Part shown: one piece after another, positions 1-7,578 of the stretch | How the letters are laid out: every line of letters starts with the position of its first letter | Numbering within the stretch: the stretch's first letter is position 1 | DNA from: Nevskiaceae bacterium | Lineage (GTDB): Bacteria; Pseudomonadota; Gammaproteobacteria; Nevskiales; Nevskiaceae | DNA length: 64,000 nt | Assembly: GCA_004298465.1 (NCBI GenBank) | Contig: SCRT01000004.1 | Span: 124,001 to 188,000 of the forward strand | Direction: 5' to 3' | The notes under the pieces: generated by a model | Database searches by the model: none | The model's input: only the letters and a program-made list of their open reading frames with translations | What the model was told of the DNA's origin: nothing | Position numbers and translations under genes: made by a program

Positions 1-539
1 ATCGCATCCAGCCGCTGGCTCGCGCGTGCGTTGTCCGCAGCGTCGCCGGCGCGGGCGTGGGCGATCAGCGTGACAGTGGCGCGCAGGTTGTCGAACACCA
101 CGAGTTCGTCCGCGCGCAGCAGCAGGATGTCCGGCGTGTCGAGCGGGTTGGCCTTCGCATGCCACGCGCGCGGCTCGATGTAGCGGATGCAGTCATAGGC
201 GAAATAGCCGACCAGCCCGCCGGAGAAGCGCGGGCCACCCGGCACGCCTGCTACCTGGGTGCGCGCTGAGTAACGCTTCAGCCAGTCGAACGGCCGGATG
301 TCTTCTGCACGCTCGACGATTTCACCGTCCACGGAGCGCTCGACGCAGCCGTCGCGTACGCGGATGATCTCGCGCGCCGGCAGGCCGATGAAGGAATAGC
401 GACCCCACTGTTCGCCACCGTGCATGGATTCGAACAGGAAGGAATAGGGCCGGTTCGCGACTTTCAGGAAGGCCCCGACGGGGGTGTCGAGGTCGCCGGG
501 CAGTTCGCGTGTGACAGGGACGTAGGCTTGGATTTTCAT
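1..539 (-). CDS. trpE: Anthranilate synthase component I, N-terminal part (cut by window edge)
   Basis: TrpE converts chorismate to anthranilate using ammonia supplied by TrpG, the first committed step of tryptophan synthesis in the cytoplasm. Only the first 179 residues are present; the gene runs off the left edge, so the chorismate-binding catalytic domain is not visible. Seen: DLDTPVGAFLKVA (residues 17-28), the FESM...GRYSFIG tract (36-52), which belongs to the N-terminal domain that binds feedback tryptophan, and GGLVGYFAYDCIRYIEPR (107-124), typical of TrpE. The start is ATG at 539; no clear Shine-Dalgarno precedes it. The next gene upstream is a dehydrogenase ending at 719, not gph as in many gammaproteobacteria. 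The 179 bases between hold no recognised element. Confidence 0.93.
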   Translation of the reverse strand, partial: MKIQAYVPVTRELPGDLDTPVGAFLKVANRPYSFLFESMHGGEQWGRYSFIGLPAREIIRVRDGCVERSVDGEIVERAEDIRPFDWLKRYSARTQVAGVPGGPRFSGGLVGYFAYDCIRYIEPRAWHAKANPLDTPDILLLRADELVVFDNLRATVTLIAHARAGDAADNARASQRLDA

Positions 540-718
540 GGGCAGCTGGTGACGGGAACGGAAATGGCAATGCGCGACAGTGCATTCAGCACCATCGCCA
601 AGTCCCGCCCGTTGTGGATTCCGGCCCTGTGTTCAAGCCTATGTTCACGCCCGGCATTGCGCCCCTGCACCCGGTTTTGCATGGGCGCGAACTATAGCGT
701 ATTGCCTGTCGTGGGTTG

Positions 719-1510
719 CTACATCGCGGTCAGGCCACCATCGATCACGAGCTCCGCGCCGTTGATCCAGCGTGCGGCATCGGACGCCAGATAGACGGCG
801 GCATTCGCGACATCCACCGGTTCCCCGTAGCCCATCGGGTGGAGTGCCCGGATTGCAGTGTCGGCAGCCTCCGGGCTCGGCGCCAGGCCGAGGTCGGCGA
901 TTTCCTTGACGAACGTATTGCCCATGTTCGTATTGACGATGCCGGGGTGGATGGAATTCACGCGGACGCCGGTCTTGAGCTGTGCGCATTCGATTGCGGC
1001 TGCTTTAGTCATTAGCCTGACCGCACCTTTGGAGGTGTGGTAGGCGATATGCCCGGTGGTGCCGATGATGCCGGCGACGGAGGACAGGTTGATGATTGCG
1101 GAACCAGATTTCATCACGCGTAATGCATGCTTGTGGCCGAGGAATACGCCGACGACATTGACGTCGAGAGTCTTGCGAAAATCCTCCAGCGTGCATTGGG
1201 TGATGAGGTGCGCGGTTTCGATGCCGGCGTTGTTGACGAGGATGTCGAGGCTGCCGAAATGTTCAACGGCGAAGGCCACGGCCGCTTCCCATTGCGCTTC
1301 TTGGGTGGTGTCCAGGTGGATGTAGGCCGCCTGTCCGCCCGCCTGCCTGATCGCTTCGGCGCTTTGCCGGCCGAGCGTGTCGTTGAAGTCCGAGACCACG
1401 ACTTTCGCCCCGGCTTCCGCCATAGCCATCGCCACCGCCGCGCCGATGCCGCGCCCAGCACCGGAGATGAGTGAAACCTTGTTGTCCAGCCGAAAATCCT
1501 TCTGTGCCAT
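719..1510 (-). CDS. Short-chain dehydrogenase/reductase (secondary alcohol/hydroxysteroid type)
   Basis: A classical SDR of 263 residues that should oxidise a secondary alcohol to a ketone (or the reverse) with a nicotinamide cofactor. Seen: the cofactor motif GAGRGIG (17-23), Asp41 at the end of beta-2 (favouring NAD over NADP), NNAG (93-96), a catalytic serine at 143/144 and YHTSK (Tyr157, Lys161). The C-terminus GAELVIDGGLTAM is typical of the family. The start at 1510 follows AGGAG by about 6 bases; an upstream in-frame ATG would add 45 implausible residues. It is the last gene of the long minus-strand cluster. Substrate is not determined; resemblance is to cyclopentanol and 3-alpha/20-beta-hydroxysteroid dehydrogenases. 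Confidence 0.88.
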   Translation of the reverse strand: MAQKDFRLDNKVSLISGAGRGIGAAVAMAMAEAGAKVVVSDFNDTLGRQSAEAIRQAGGQAAYIHLDTTQEAQWEAAVAFAVEHFGSLDILVNNAGIETAHLITQCTLEDFRKTLDVNVVGVFLGHKHALRVMKSGSAIINLSSVAGIIGTTGHIAYHTSKGAVRLMTKAAAIECAQLKTGVRVNSIHPGIVNTNMGNTFVKEIADLGLAPSPEAADTAIRALHPMGYGEPVDVANAAVYLASDAARWINGAELVIDGGLTAM

Positions 1511-1680
1511 GGTGAATCTCCTCTGTGTGGTTTTTATGTGACAACGGCGATTGTGAGCAAGCGCCGAGGAAAATGTCGAAGAAATCGCCGGACAGATGAC
1601 AGTCCACGTAAGTGGTGAGTCGGGCGCAAGTAGCGGCAAAGGCATCGAAGCAGCGGGTTACCGGCCCTCTGCTGCTTCCT

Positions 1681-1715
1681 CGAATCTCGAATCCCGAATC
1701 TCCAATCCAGAACCC
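1681..1715. repeat. Five tandem heptamers of type CGAATCY
   Basis: Five consecutive 7-base units: CGAATCT, CGAATCC, CGAATCT, CCAATCC, AGAACCC, degenerating rightwards. The array lies between the SDR start at 1510 and the stop of the HD-domain gene at 1734. A second array of the same unit occurs in reverse orientation at 61986-62006. Function unknown. Confidence 0.7.
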
Positions 1716-1733
1716 CTGTTCCTAGGGTACCTG

Positions 1734-2273
1734 CTACCACTTCAGAAACGGCAACGGTCGCAGCGGGTGGTGCGGAAACCAGCCGGCGGCAAGCTGGCCG
1801 AGACGCTTGTGAAAGCCGCAGTTCGGCAGACCGGCCTTGATGTCGCGCACGCGCTGACGTTCTATGCCACCACGATACAAGCCCAGCGACACGTCGACGA
1901 GATCCGCACGGCGGAACGCCTCCACGAGCGGGTAGCGCGTGTCGCGCACTTTCCGCAGCTTGTGGTGTTCGGTGATCATCAACGTGATTTCCTCGGCCCA
2001 GTCCGAAAGCCCTTCGCGCGCCAGGTAGTCCTGTGCCAGGCGCGCCGAAGGCGGCAGATAGTCCAGCGTGTGGTCAGACCACACGCCGAGGTCGTGGAAG
2101 GCGCCAGCGATGCACGCCTTGTGCGTCGTTTCCTCGTCGCAGGGGTGTAGCTCGAAGCAGAACGACAGCATGCGGCAGACATGGTTGTGGTAGGCGTCGT
2201 AGTCGGCCCCGATCTGCGGGCGCCAGGGTGCGAGGATGTGGTTGACGAGCAGCAGCCGAGTGTCTTGGACCAT
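1734..2273 (-). CDS. HD-domain protein, putative metal-dependent phosphohydrolase
   Basis: A 179-residue soluble protein with an HD-domain pattern: His31 (YHNHVCRM), His60-Asp61 in AFHDLGVW, His103/104 in TEHHKLRK and Asp124 in RRADLVDVSL, i.e. the H...HD...H...D metal ligands of the superfamily. Such proteins hydrolyse phosphate esters, but the fold alone does not give the substrate. AGGAG lies about 11 bases before ATG 2273. It sits between two SDR genes of the ketone-metabolism cluster, 33 bases downstream of the next one, so co-transcription is likely. Its role in that pathway is unclear; removal of a dead-end phosphorylated intermediate is one speculation. Confidence 0.75.
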   Translation of the reverse strand: MVQDTRLLLVNHILAPWRPQIGADYDAYHNHVCRMLSFCFELHPCDEETTHKACIAGAFHDLGVWSDHTLDYLPPSARLAQDYLAREGLSDWAEEITLMITEHHKLRKVRDTRYPLVEAFRRADLVDVSLGLYRGGIERQRVRDIKAGLPNCGFHKRLGQLAAGWFPHHPLRPLPFLKW

Positions 2274-2306
2274 GTCGGGTGATCTCCTGCGAGGTGGGCA
2301 GCCGTG

Positions 2307-3062
2307 TCAGCGGATAATAGACCCGCCGTCAATCGGGAACGTGTGGCCCTGCATGAAATCCGCCTCATCGCTGGCGAGGAAGCATACGAGACGCGCAACG
2401 TCGATGGGGCGGCCGTAGCGTCCGGCCGGCGCTTCCATGGTCAGTTGATGGAACGGTCCGCCGGCGCAGGTCCAGTCCTTCGTCAACGGCGTTTCGATCA
2501 CGCCGGGTGCGATGCCGACGGCACGGATGCCGTCATGGCCGTAGTCGTAGGCGAGCTGCTTCGTGAGGCCCACCACGCCGTGCTTCGCGGCCGTGTAGGC
2601 AACGGCGGCATTGCTGGCGAGAAAGCCGGAAACGGAAGCGATGTTGATGATGACGCCGCGGCCCTGGTTCAGCATTGTCGGCAGCACGTATTTGGAACAC
2701 AGGAACGTACCTTTCAGGTCCACGTTCATCACTTCGTCCCATGCGGCTTCGGAGACTTCGTGCACGCGCTTCATTTCGCCCACGACACCGGCGTTGTTGA
2801 CGAGGATATCGATCCGCGGGTGTACCGCCAGAACCTGTTTCACCATCGCCTGCACGGATGTTGCATCCGACACGTCCGCCTTGATGGCCAACGCGGTTCC
2901 GCCGTTGTCGGAGACCTGCCTTGCGGTTGCTGCCGCACCCATTTTGTCGCGGTCGACGGCCACGATTGTGCAACCCTCCCGGGCAAGCTCGATGCAATCC
3001 TCGCGGCCCAATCCGCTGCCGCCACCGGTCACGATGGCTACTTTTCCTGCCAGACCTTTCAT
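2307..3062 (-). CDS. Short-chain dehydrogenase/reductase
   Basis: A 251-residue classical SDR. Seen: TGGGSGLG (12-19), Asp37 after VAVD (NAD preference), NNAG (89-92), Ser143 in NIASVSG and YTAAK (Tyr156, Lys160), with the usual C-terminal IDGGSIIR. It is the second SDR of the cluster and lies 22 bases downstream of the thiolase gene. It may act on the secondary alcohol that feeds the pathway or on a beta-hydroxyacyl intermediate; sequence alone does not decide. Confidence 0.87.
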   Translation of the reverse strand: MKGLAGKVAIVTGGGSGLGREDCIELAREGCTIVAVDRDKMGAAATARQVSDNGGTALAIKADVSDATSVQAMVKQVLAVHPRIDILVNNAGVVGEMKRVHEVSEAAWDEVMNVDLKGTFLCSKYVLPTMLNQGRGVIINIASVSGFLASNAAVAYTAAKHGVVGLTKQLAYDYGHDGIRAVGIAPGVIETPLTKDWTCAGGPFHQLTMEAPAGRYGRPIDVARLVCFLASDEADFMQGHTFPIDGGSIIR

Positions 3063-3084
3063 TGCCGTGTCCTCCCGCGTTGAT

Positions 3085-4254
3085 TCATGCGATACGCTCG
3101 ATCAAGGTCGCATTCGCCATGCCGCCACTTTCGCACATCGTCTGGATGCCGAGACGCGCATGTCGCTGCTCCAGCGCGCGCAGCAGATTCGCCGTCAGCC
3201 GGATGCCGGAGGCGCCGACCGGATGACCGAGCGCGATCGCGCCGCCGAGCACGTTGATGTACTTCAGGTCCACGCCGAGTTCCGCCTGCCACGCCAGCAC
3301 CACGGAAGCGAAGGCTTCGTTGACCTCGAAAACGTCGATGCTGGTTGCCTGCAGATCCTTGCGTGCCAGCAGCTTGCGTGTCGCGGCGATCGGGCCGGTC
3401 AGCATCATGACCGGGTCGTCACCGACCACGGCGAAGCCCGTAATGGCGGCGCGTGGTTTGAGGCCGAGGCGTTCGGCTGTCTGCTCCTCGGCGATCAGCA
3501 TTGCGCCGGCGCCGTCCGTGATGGGGCTGGAATTGCCGGCTGTCACGCACCAGCCGATCTGCGGAAAACGCGCTTTCATCGCCGGATCGAGGAACGCCGG
3601 CTTCAGGGCAGCAAGCTTTTCCAGTGCGGTATCCGGGCGAATCCCTTCGTCGGCGCTTACGCCATCGAGTTCTTCGATGTCTGCGGCAACGATGGCGCGC
3701 GCAGCGACGGCGAGTTGGTGCGAGCGCAGCGCGTAACGGTCCAGCGTTGCCCGCGCCAGCCGCCACTTTGCGGCGATGAGCTCCGCCGAAATGCCCTGGT
3801 TGACGAGCCCTTCCGGATAGCGCGCATGGAACAGAGGCCCCATGTTGTCGCGCCCGAGGCGGTCGGTTTTCATGGGGACGCGGCTCATCATCTCCACGCC
3901 GCCGGCGATGACGAGATCGTATGCACCAGCGATCACGCCCTGGGCAGCGAAATCCATCGCCTGCTGTGCGGAGCCGCACTTGCGGTTCAGCGTCACGGCC
4001 GGGAGCGTTTCCGGCAGCCCGGCGGCGAGCACGGCCTGGCGGCCGATGTTCGCAGCCTGTTCGCCGGCCTGCAGCACGCAGCCGGTGATGACGTCCTCGA
4101 CAAGTGCCGGGTCGATGCCGGTACGGCGCACGAGCGCTTGCAGGATGCGCGCGTAGAGGTCGACCGGATGCAGGTGCGCAAGCGCGCCGCTCTCGCGCCC
4201 GCGCGTGAACGGCGAACGGACGATGTCGATGATGACGGCGCGGCGCTGGCTCAT
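3085..4254 (-). CDS. Thiolase (acetyl-CoA acyltransferase family)
   Basis: A 389-residue thiolase, which cleaves a beta-ketoacyl-CoA with free CoA to acetyl-CoA and a shortened acyl-CoA, or catalyses the reverse condensation. Seen: nucleophilic Cys93 in NRKCGSAQQA, His344 in GHPVGASG and Cys374 in MCESGGMAN. The third motif is unusual: thiolases normally have C-x-GGG, whereas here Glu-Ser sits between Cys and the glycines. Full family length. It follows the carboxyltransferase by only 7 bases, so it is in the same operon. In this context it would be the final step, cleaving the CoA ester made by the ligase at 9929-11410. Confidence 0.92.
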   Translation of the reverse strand: MSQRRAVIIDIVRSPFTRGRESGALAHLHPVDLYARILQALVRRTGIDPALVEDVITGCVLQAGEQAANIGRQAVLAAGLPETLPAVTLNRKCGSAQQAMDFAAQGVIAGAYDLVIAGGVEMMSRVPMKTDRLGRDNMGPLFHARYPEGLVNQGISAELIAAKWRLARATLDRYALRSHQLAVAARAIVAADIEELDGVSADEGIRPDTALEKLAALKPAFLDPAMKARFPQIGWCVTAGNSSPITDGAGAMLIAEEQTAERLGLKPRAAITGFAVVGDDPVMMLTGPIAATRKLLARKDLQATSIDVFEVNEAFASVVLAWQAELGVDLKYINVLGGAIALGHPVGASGIRLTANLLRALEQRHARLGIQTMCESGGMANATLIERIA

Positions 4255-4261
4255 GCCGGAC

Positions 4262-5725
4262 TCAGGCGCAGTGGCGGCGTAGGGTTAGCGTCAGGGCCTG
4301 CGACTTGACCTGCATGAGCGGCAGGTTCGTGACCGCCAGCAGCCTGCGCACCTGGTCGAGTTCCGGCGAGGACAGCAGTGGGTAGGTGGTCTTGACCGGC
4401 CCTGCTGCGCGCATTTTTTCCAGTGCCGGGCCGGGAATCAGCGCGCGCAGGATCAGTTCATCGTCGTCGTTGGTGCCGTAGCGCTGGTGCAGTTCCGCTG
4501 TGGTCGGCTGTTCCGGCGGATGCGCAGTCACCTCTTTGGCGCGCGGCGAGGCCATGATTCTGTCCAGGATGTCCGGGTCGATGGGCGCCACGGTTTCGCC
4601 GTAGAAGCCGGCGGCGTACTGGATGATCTCGTCCGGGATCACGGAATAGCGCTTGCCGGTGACGATGTTCAGCACCGCAAGCGTGCCGACGAGCTGCGAG
4701 AACGGCGTGGCCATGCCGGGGTAGCCGAGTTCGCGCCGCACGACGGCGGTTTCCTCCAGCACTTCGTTGAAGCGTTCCGGCATGCCGTGCTGCACGAGCT
4801 GGGCTTTCAGCGTGCCGACCATGCCGCCGGGGATCTGGTGGCGAATGCCGAGTACGTTGTATTCGGAATATTGGTTGACCAGGAAGCCCGCGGCCTTGCC
4901 GACTTTCTCGAAATGCTCTGCGACCGGCTTGAGCAGGTCGAGCTTCAGGTCGTGGGTATGGCCGAGGAGCTCCAGATTCGCGGCGACGGACTCCGCGGAC
5001 GGCACGGAAGGGCCGTTCGCCATCGGCCGTGTCGCGGTGTGCAGGATGGTGACGCCCAGCTCCACCGCATCCAGGTAGCTCTTGCCGGAAATGCCCAGCA
5101 GGTTGTTGGAGTGCAGCTCGATCGGCTTGCCGCCGATGCGCGCCTTGATGGCTGGAATGAGTGTGGACAGCCGTTCCTTTTCCAGCACACCGGCCGTGTC
5201 GTAGAGCAGAAGCGTGTCGACATCCGGGCTGGCGGCGAGCTGCGCCGCCTTGTCGGCGAAGAATTCATCCGTGTGCACGGGCGACAGCGTGAACATGACG
5301 GCGCCTGCCACCTCCGAGCCGTATTCCTTGGCGATCTTTGCCAGGCGCAGCATCTTGTCGATGTTGAACAGCACGTCGTAGATCCAGAACGAGCGCACAC
5401 CATGCTCGTTCAGCCGGCGCATCCAGAGATCCATCAGCGCATCCGGCGTCACGCCGAACGTGACGGAAGCGTTCGAGCGCATGCCGCCGCGCAGCCGTGT
5501 GCGTGGCATGGCCGCGACCATCAGGTCCAGTCCTTCCCACGGGTTTTCCCGGCAGTACTTGATGAGCACCTCGAACATCGAGGAACCCGTGAGGTCGATG
5601 GTGCGATAACCGGCACGGTCGATGAAGGGCGCCACCGGCAGCGCCATGCCGGCCTGCATGCGCATGCCCCACAGGCTTTGCTGGCCGTCGCGCAGCGTTT
5701 CGTCCAGAAATTCGACGTGGGCCAT
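4262..5725 (-). CDS. Biotin-dependent carboxyltransferase subunit, PycB/OadA-like with altered active site
   Basis: A 487-residue protein of the HMG-lyase-like TIM barrel followed by a PYC/OADA-type C-terminal region, normally the domain that moves CO2 from carboxybiotin to pyruvate. The start MAHVEFLDETLRDGQQS resembles the family DxTLRDxHQS motif, but the His is Gln. The carbamylated metal-binding Lys expected in KDxAG is Tyr175 (LLYDTAGVL). The HTHD metal motif reads HSNN (205-208), and the GGTSQP segment carrying the catalytic Thr is NGPSVPS (about 238-244). The start at ATG 5725 is 5 bases after the biotin carboxylase stop; a longer open frame upstream overlaps that gene and is spurious. 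Inference: it carboxylates a substrate other than an ordinary alpha-keto acid. Confidence 0.85.
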   Translation of the reverse strand: MAHVEFLDETLRDGQQSLWGMRMQAGMALPVAPFIDRAGYRTIDLTGSSMFEVLIKYCRENPWEGLDLMVAAMPRTRLRGGMRSNASVTFGVTPDALMDLWMRRLNEHGVRSFWIYDVLFNIDKMLRLAKIAKEYGSEVAGAVMFTLSPVHTDEFFADKAAQLAASPDVDTLLLYDTAGVLEKERLSTLIPAIKARIGGKPIELHSNNLLGISGKSYLDAVELGVTILHTATRPMANGPSVPSAESVAANLELLGHTHDLKLDLLKPVAEHFEKVGKAAGFLVNQYSEYNVLGIRHQIPGGMVGTLKAQLVQHGMPERFNEVLEETAVVRRELGYPGMATPFSQLVGTLAVLNIVTGKRYSVIPDEIIQYAAGFYGETVAPIDPDILDRIMASPRAKEVTAHPPEQPTTAELHQRYGTNDDDELILRALIPGPALEKMRAAGPVKTTYPLLSSPELDQVRRLLAVTNLPLMQVKSQALTLTLRRHCA

Positions 5726-5730
5726 CGTGC

Positions 5731-7092
5731 TTACTCCTTCAGAAAGGCGGGCAGAACCGTGTCTTCCAGCCAGTGCGTTGAAATGTGATTGGTGCGGAAA
5801 TCCGGATGCGCGACGATGAAACGTGCGAGCGGCAGCGTGGTTTTCGGGCCTTCGACGCGGAACGCCGCAATCGCGCGCAGCATCCTGTCGATGGCCTCGT
5901 CCCGTGTCGGGGCGCAGGCGATGAGCTTGCCGATCATCGAGTCGTAGAACGGTGGGATGACGTCGCCCACGCGCACGGCCGTGTCGAGGCGGACGCCGGT
6001 GCCGGTGGGTGGCTCCCACGCCGTGATGCGGCCGGGTGAAGGGCGGAAACCGTCCTTCGGGTCCTCGGCGTTGATGCGCACTTCGATGGCGTGGCCGGAA
6101 AAATGCACGTCCTGCTGGGTGACGCCCACGCCGTCGCCGGCTGCCACGGACAATTGCCGGGCGATGAGGTCCTCGCCGGTCACCATTTCCGTCACCGGAT
6201 GCTCGACCTGGATGCGGCTGTTGAGCTCCATGAAGTAGAAGTCTTCGCGCGCCACGTCGTAGAGGAATTCGCAAGTGCCGGCGGAACGGTAGTTCGCGAA
6301 TGCGGTGAACTTCACGGCAGCGGCGTGCAGTTTTTCGCGCAGCGCGACCGGCATCGCCACCGCCTGCGCTTCTTCCACGAGCTTCTGGTAGCGGCGCTGG
6401 GACGAGCAGTCGCGATCGCCGAAGTGGATGACGGTACCGGTTCCGTCCCCGACGACCTGCACTTCCACATGGCGCGCGGTTTCCACGTAGCGCTCGATGT
6501 ACAGCGTGCCGTCGCCGAACGCGGCCAGCGCTTCGCGGCTGGAGCGGTCGAAACCGGCGCGGATATCGGCTGTCGAGCGTGCCAGGAACATCCCTTTGCC
6601 GCCGCCGCCCGCCGACGCCTTCATCACCACCGGATAACCAAGCGTGTCCGCCGCTCCGAGCGCGGCGGCAACGCTGTCGATGCGGTCCGTGCCCGGCACC
6701 GTGGCGACGCCGGCGTCGTGGGCGATCCGTCGCGCGGAAAGCTTGTCGCCCAGTGTCTCGATGGTCTCGGCGCGCGGCCCGACGAAGGCGATGCCGTTGT
6801 CCTCGCACAGCCGCGACAGCGCCGGCTTCTCCGACAGGAAGCCGTAGCCGGGATGCAGGGCGTCGCAGCCCGTGGCGTGTGCCGCGTGCACTACAAGCTT
6901 CACGTCCAGGTAGCTTTTTGCCGCTGGCGCCGGGCCGAGCACGACCGCGCGGTCCGCAAAGGTCGCGGGCCAGCTGTTGCGGTCGGCGGCCGAGACGCCG
7001 ATCACGGTCTCGATGCCCAGACGCTTCGCCGTACGCAGTACGCGCAGCGCAATTTCGCCGCGGTTCGCCACAAATAGACGCTTGATGGGCAT
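5731..7092 (-). CDS. Biotin carboxylase subunit (AccC-like)
   Basis: A 453-residue ATP-grasp enzyme that carboxylates biotin on the carrier protein with ATP and bicarbonate. Seen: N-terminal IKRLFVANRGEIALRVLR, GYGFLSE, the glycine-rich ATP loop KASAGGGGKGM, HFGDRDCSSQRRYQK (bicarbonate/biotin site), and MELNSRIQVEHPVTE with the catalytic Arg and metal-binding Glu/Asn. Length matches AccC and pyruvate carboxylase subunit A. The start at ATG 7092 lies 4 bases after the biotin-carrier stop, which supports it over an upstream ATG at 7146. It is one of three subunits of the cluster carboxylase. Confidence 0.93.
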   Translation of the reverse strand: MPIKRLFVANRGEIALRVLRTAKRLGIETVIGVSAADRNSWPATFADRAVVLGPAPAAKSYLDVKLVVHAAHATGCDALHPGYGFLSEKPALSRLCEDNGIAFVGPRAETIETLGDKLSARRIAHDAGVATVPGTDRIDSVAAALGAADTLGYPVVMKASAGGGGKGMFLARSTADIRAGFDRSSREALAAFGDGTLYIERYVETARHVEVQVVGDGTGTVIHFGDRDCSSQRRYQKLVEEAQAVAMPVALREKLHAAAVKFTAFANYRSAGTCEFLYDVAREDFYFMELNSRIQVEHPVTEMVTGEDLIARQLSVAAGDGVGVTQQDVHFSGHAIEVRINAEDPKDGFRPSPGRITAWEPPTGTGVRLDTAVRVGDVIPPFYDSMIGKLIACAPTRDEAIDRMLRAIAAFRVEGPKTTLPLARFIVAHPDFRTNHISTHWLEDTVLPAFLKE

Positions 7093-7096
7093 CGCG

Positions 7097-7564
7097 TCAG
7101 GTGGGCTCGATCCACAGCAGCGGCTGGTCGTATTCGACCATCTCACCGTCTTTCGCGGTGATTTCCCGCACCGTGCCGGCCACGCTTGCGCGGACCGTCG
7201 TGAACAGCTTCATCACTTCGATGAGGCACACTTCGGTGTCTGCTGTTACCGTGGCGCCGACGCTGACATAAGGTGGTTTGCTGGGCGCCGGACACGTGTA
7301 GAAGGTACCGAGATTCGGCGCCTTCACGCATAGCCAGTGCGCGGGCCGCGCGGCCGGTGCGGGGCCCGCATCGCGCGCCGGTGGCGGGGTCGGCGGCGCG
7401 GAGGGCGAGGGCACCGTGCCGGGCGTTGCCGGCGTGTCCAGTGTGGCGTGGCTGTTGGTGGACAGCAGCAGCTCATCGCCGTCGACTTCCAATCTCAGCT
7501 CCTCCCAGGTGGACTGGCCGAACAGTTCCACCAGGGTTTCCACATCCGATGTTTTCAAGGGCAC
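7097..7564 (-). CDS. Biotin carboxyl carrier protein (AccB-like)
   Basis: A 155-residue carrier with three parts: an AccB-like N-terminal segment (about 1-35, ETLVELFGQSTWEELRLEVD), a Pro/Ala-rich flexible linker (about 43-75) and a biotinyl domain ending at 155. The biotin-accepting lysine is Lys119 in EVCLIEVMKLF; the usual AMKM reads VMKL, so it has Leu rather than Met after the Lys, as in some AccB proteins. It should be modified by BirA and shuttle carboxybiotin between the biotin carboxylase just downstream and the carboxyltransferase at 4262-5725. Confidence 0.92.
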   Translation of the reverse strand: MPLKTSDVETLVELFGQSTWEELRLEVDGDELLLSTNSHATLDTPATPGTVPSPSAPPTPPPARDAGPAPAARPAHWLCVKAPNLGTFYTCPAPSKPPYVSVGATVTADTEVCLIEVMKLFTTVRASVAGTVREITAKDGEMVEYDQPLLWIEPT

Positions 7565-7578
7565 GGTTTTCTCCTGAA

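Noticed and set aside
691-720. Promoter for trpE with -10 TATAGT on the minus strand
   Set aside because: The hexamer is good but no acceptable -35 lies 16-18 bases upstream.
2611-4308. Plus-strand open frame of 565 codons
   Set aside because: Antisense to the SDR and thiolase genes, whose catalytic motifs are intact; no motif of its own.
5726-6808. Upstream extension of the carboxyltransferase frame by 361 codons
   Set aside because: It overlaps the biotin carboxylase gene in another frame and reads as Arg-rich nonsense; the family N-terminus begins at 5725.
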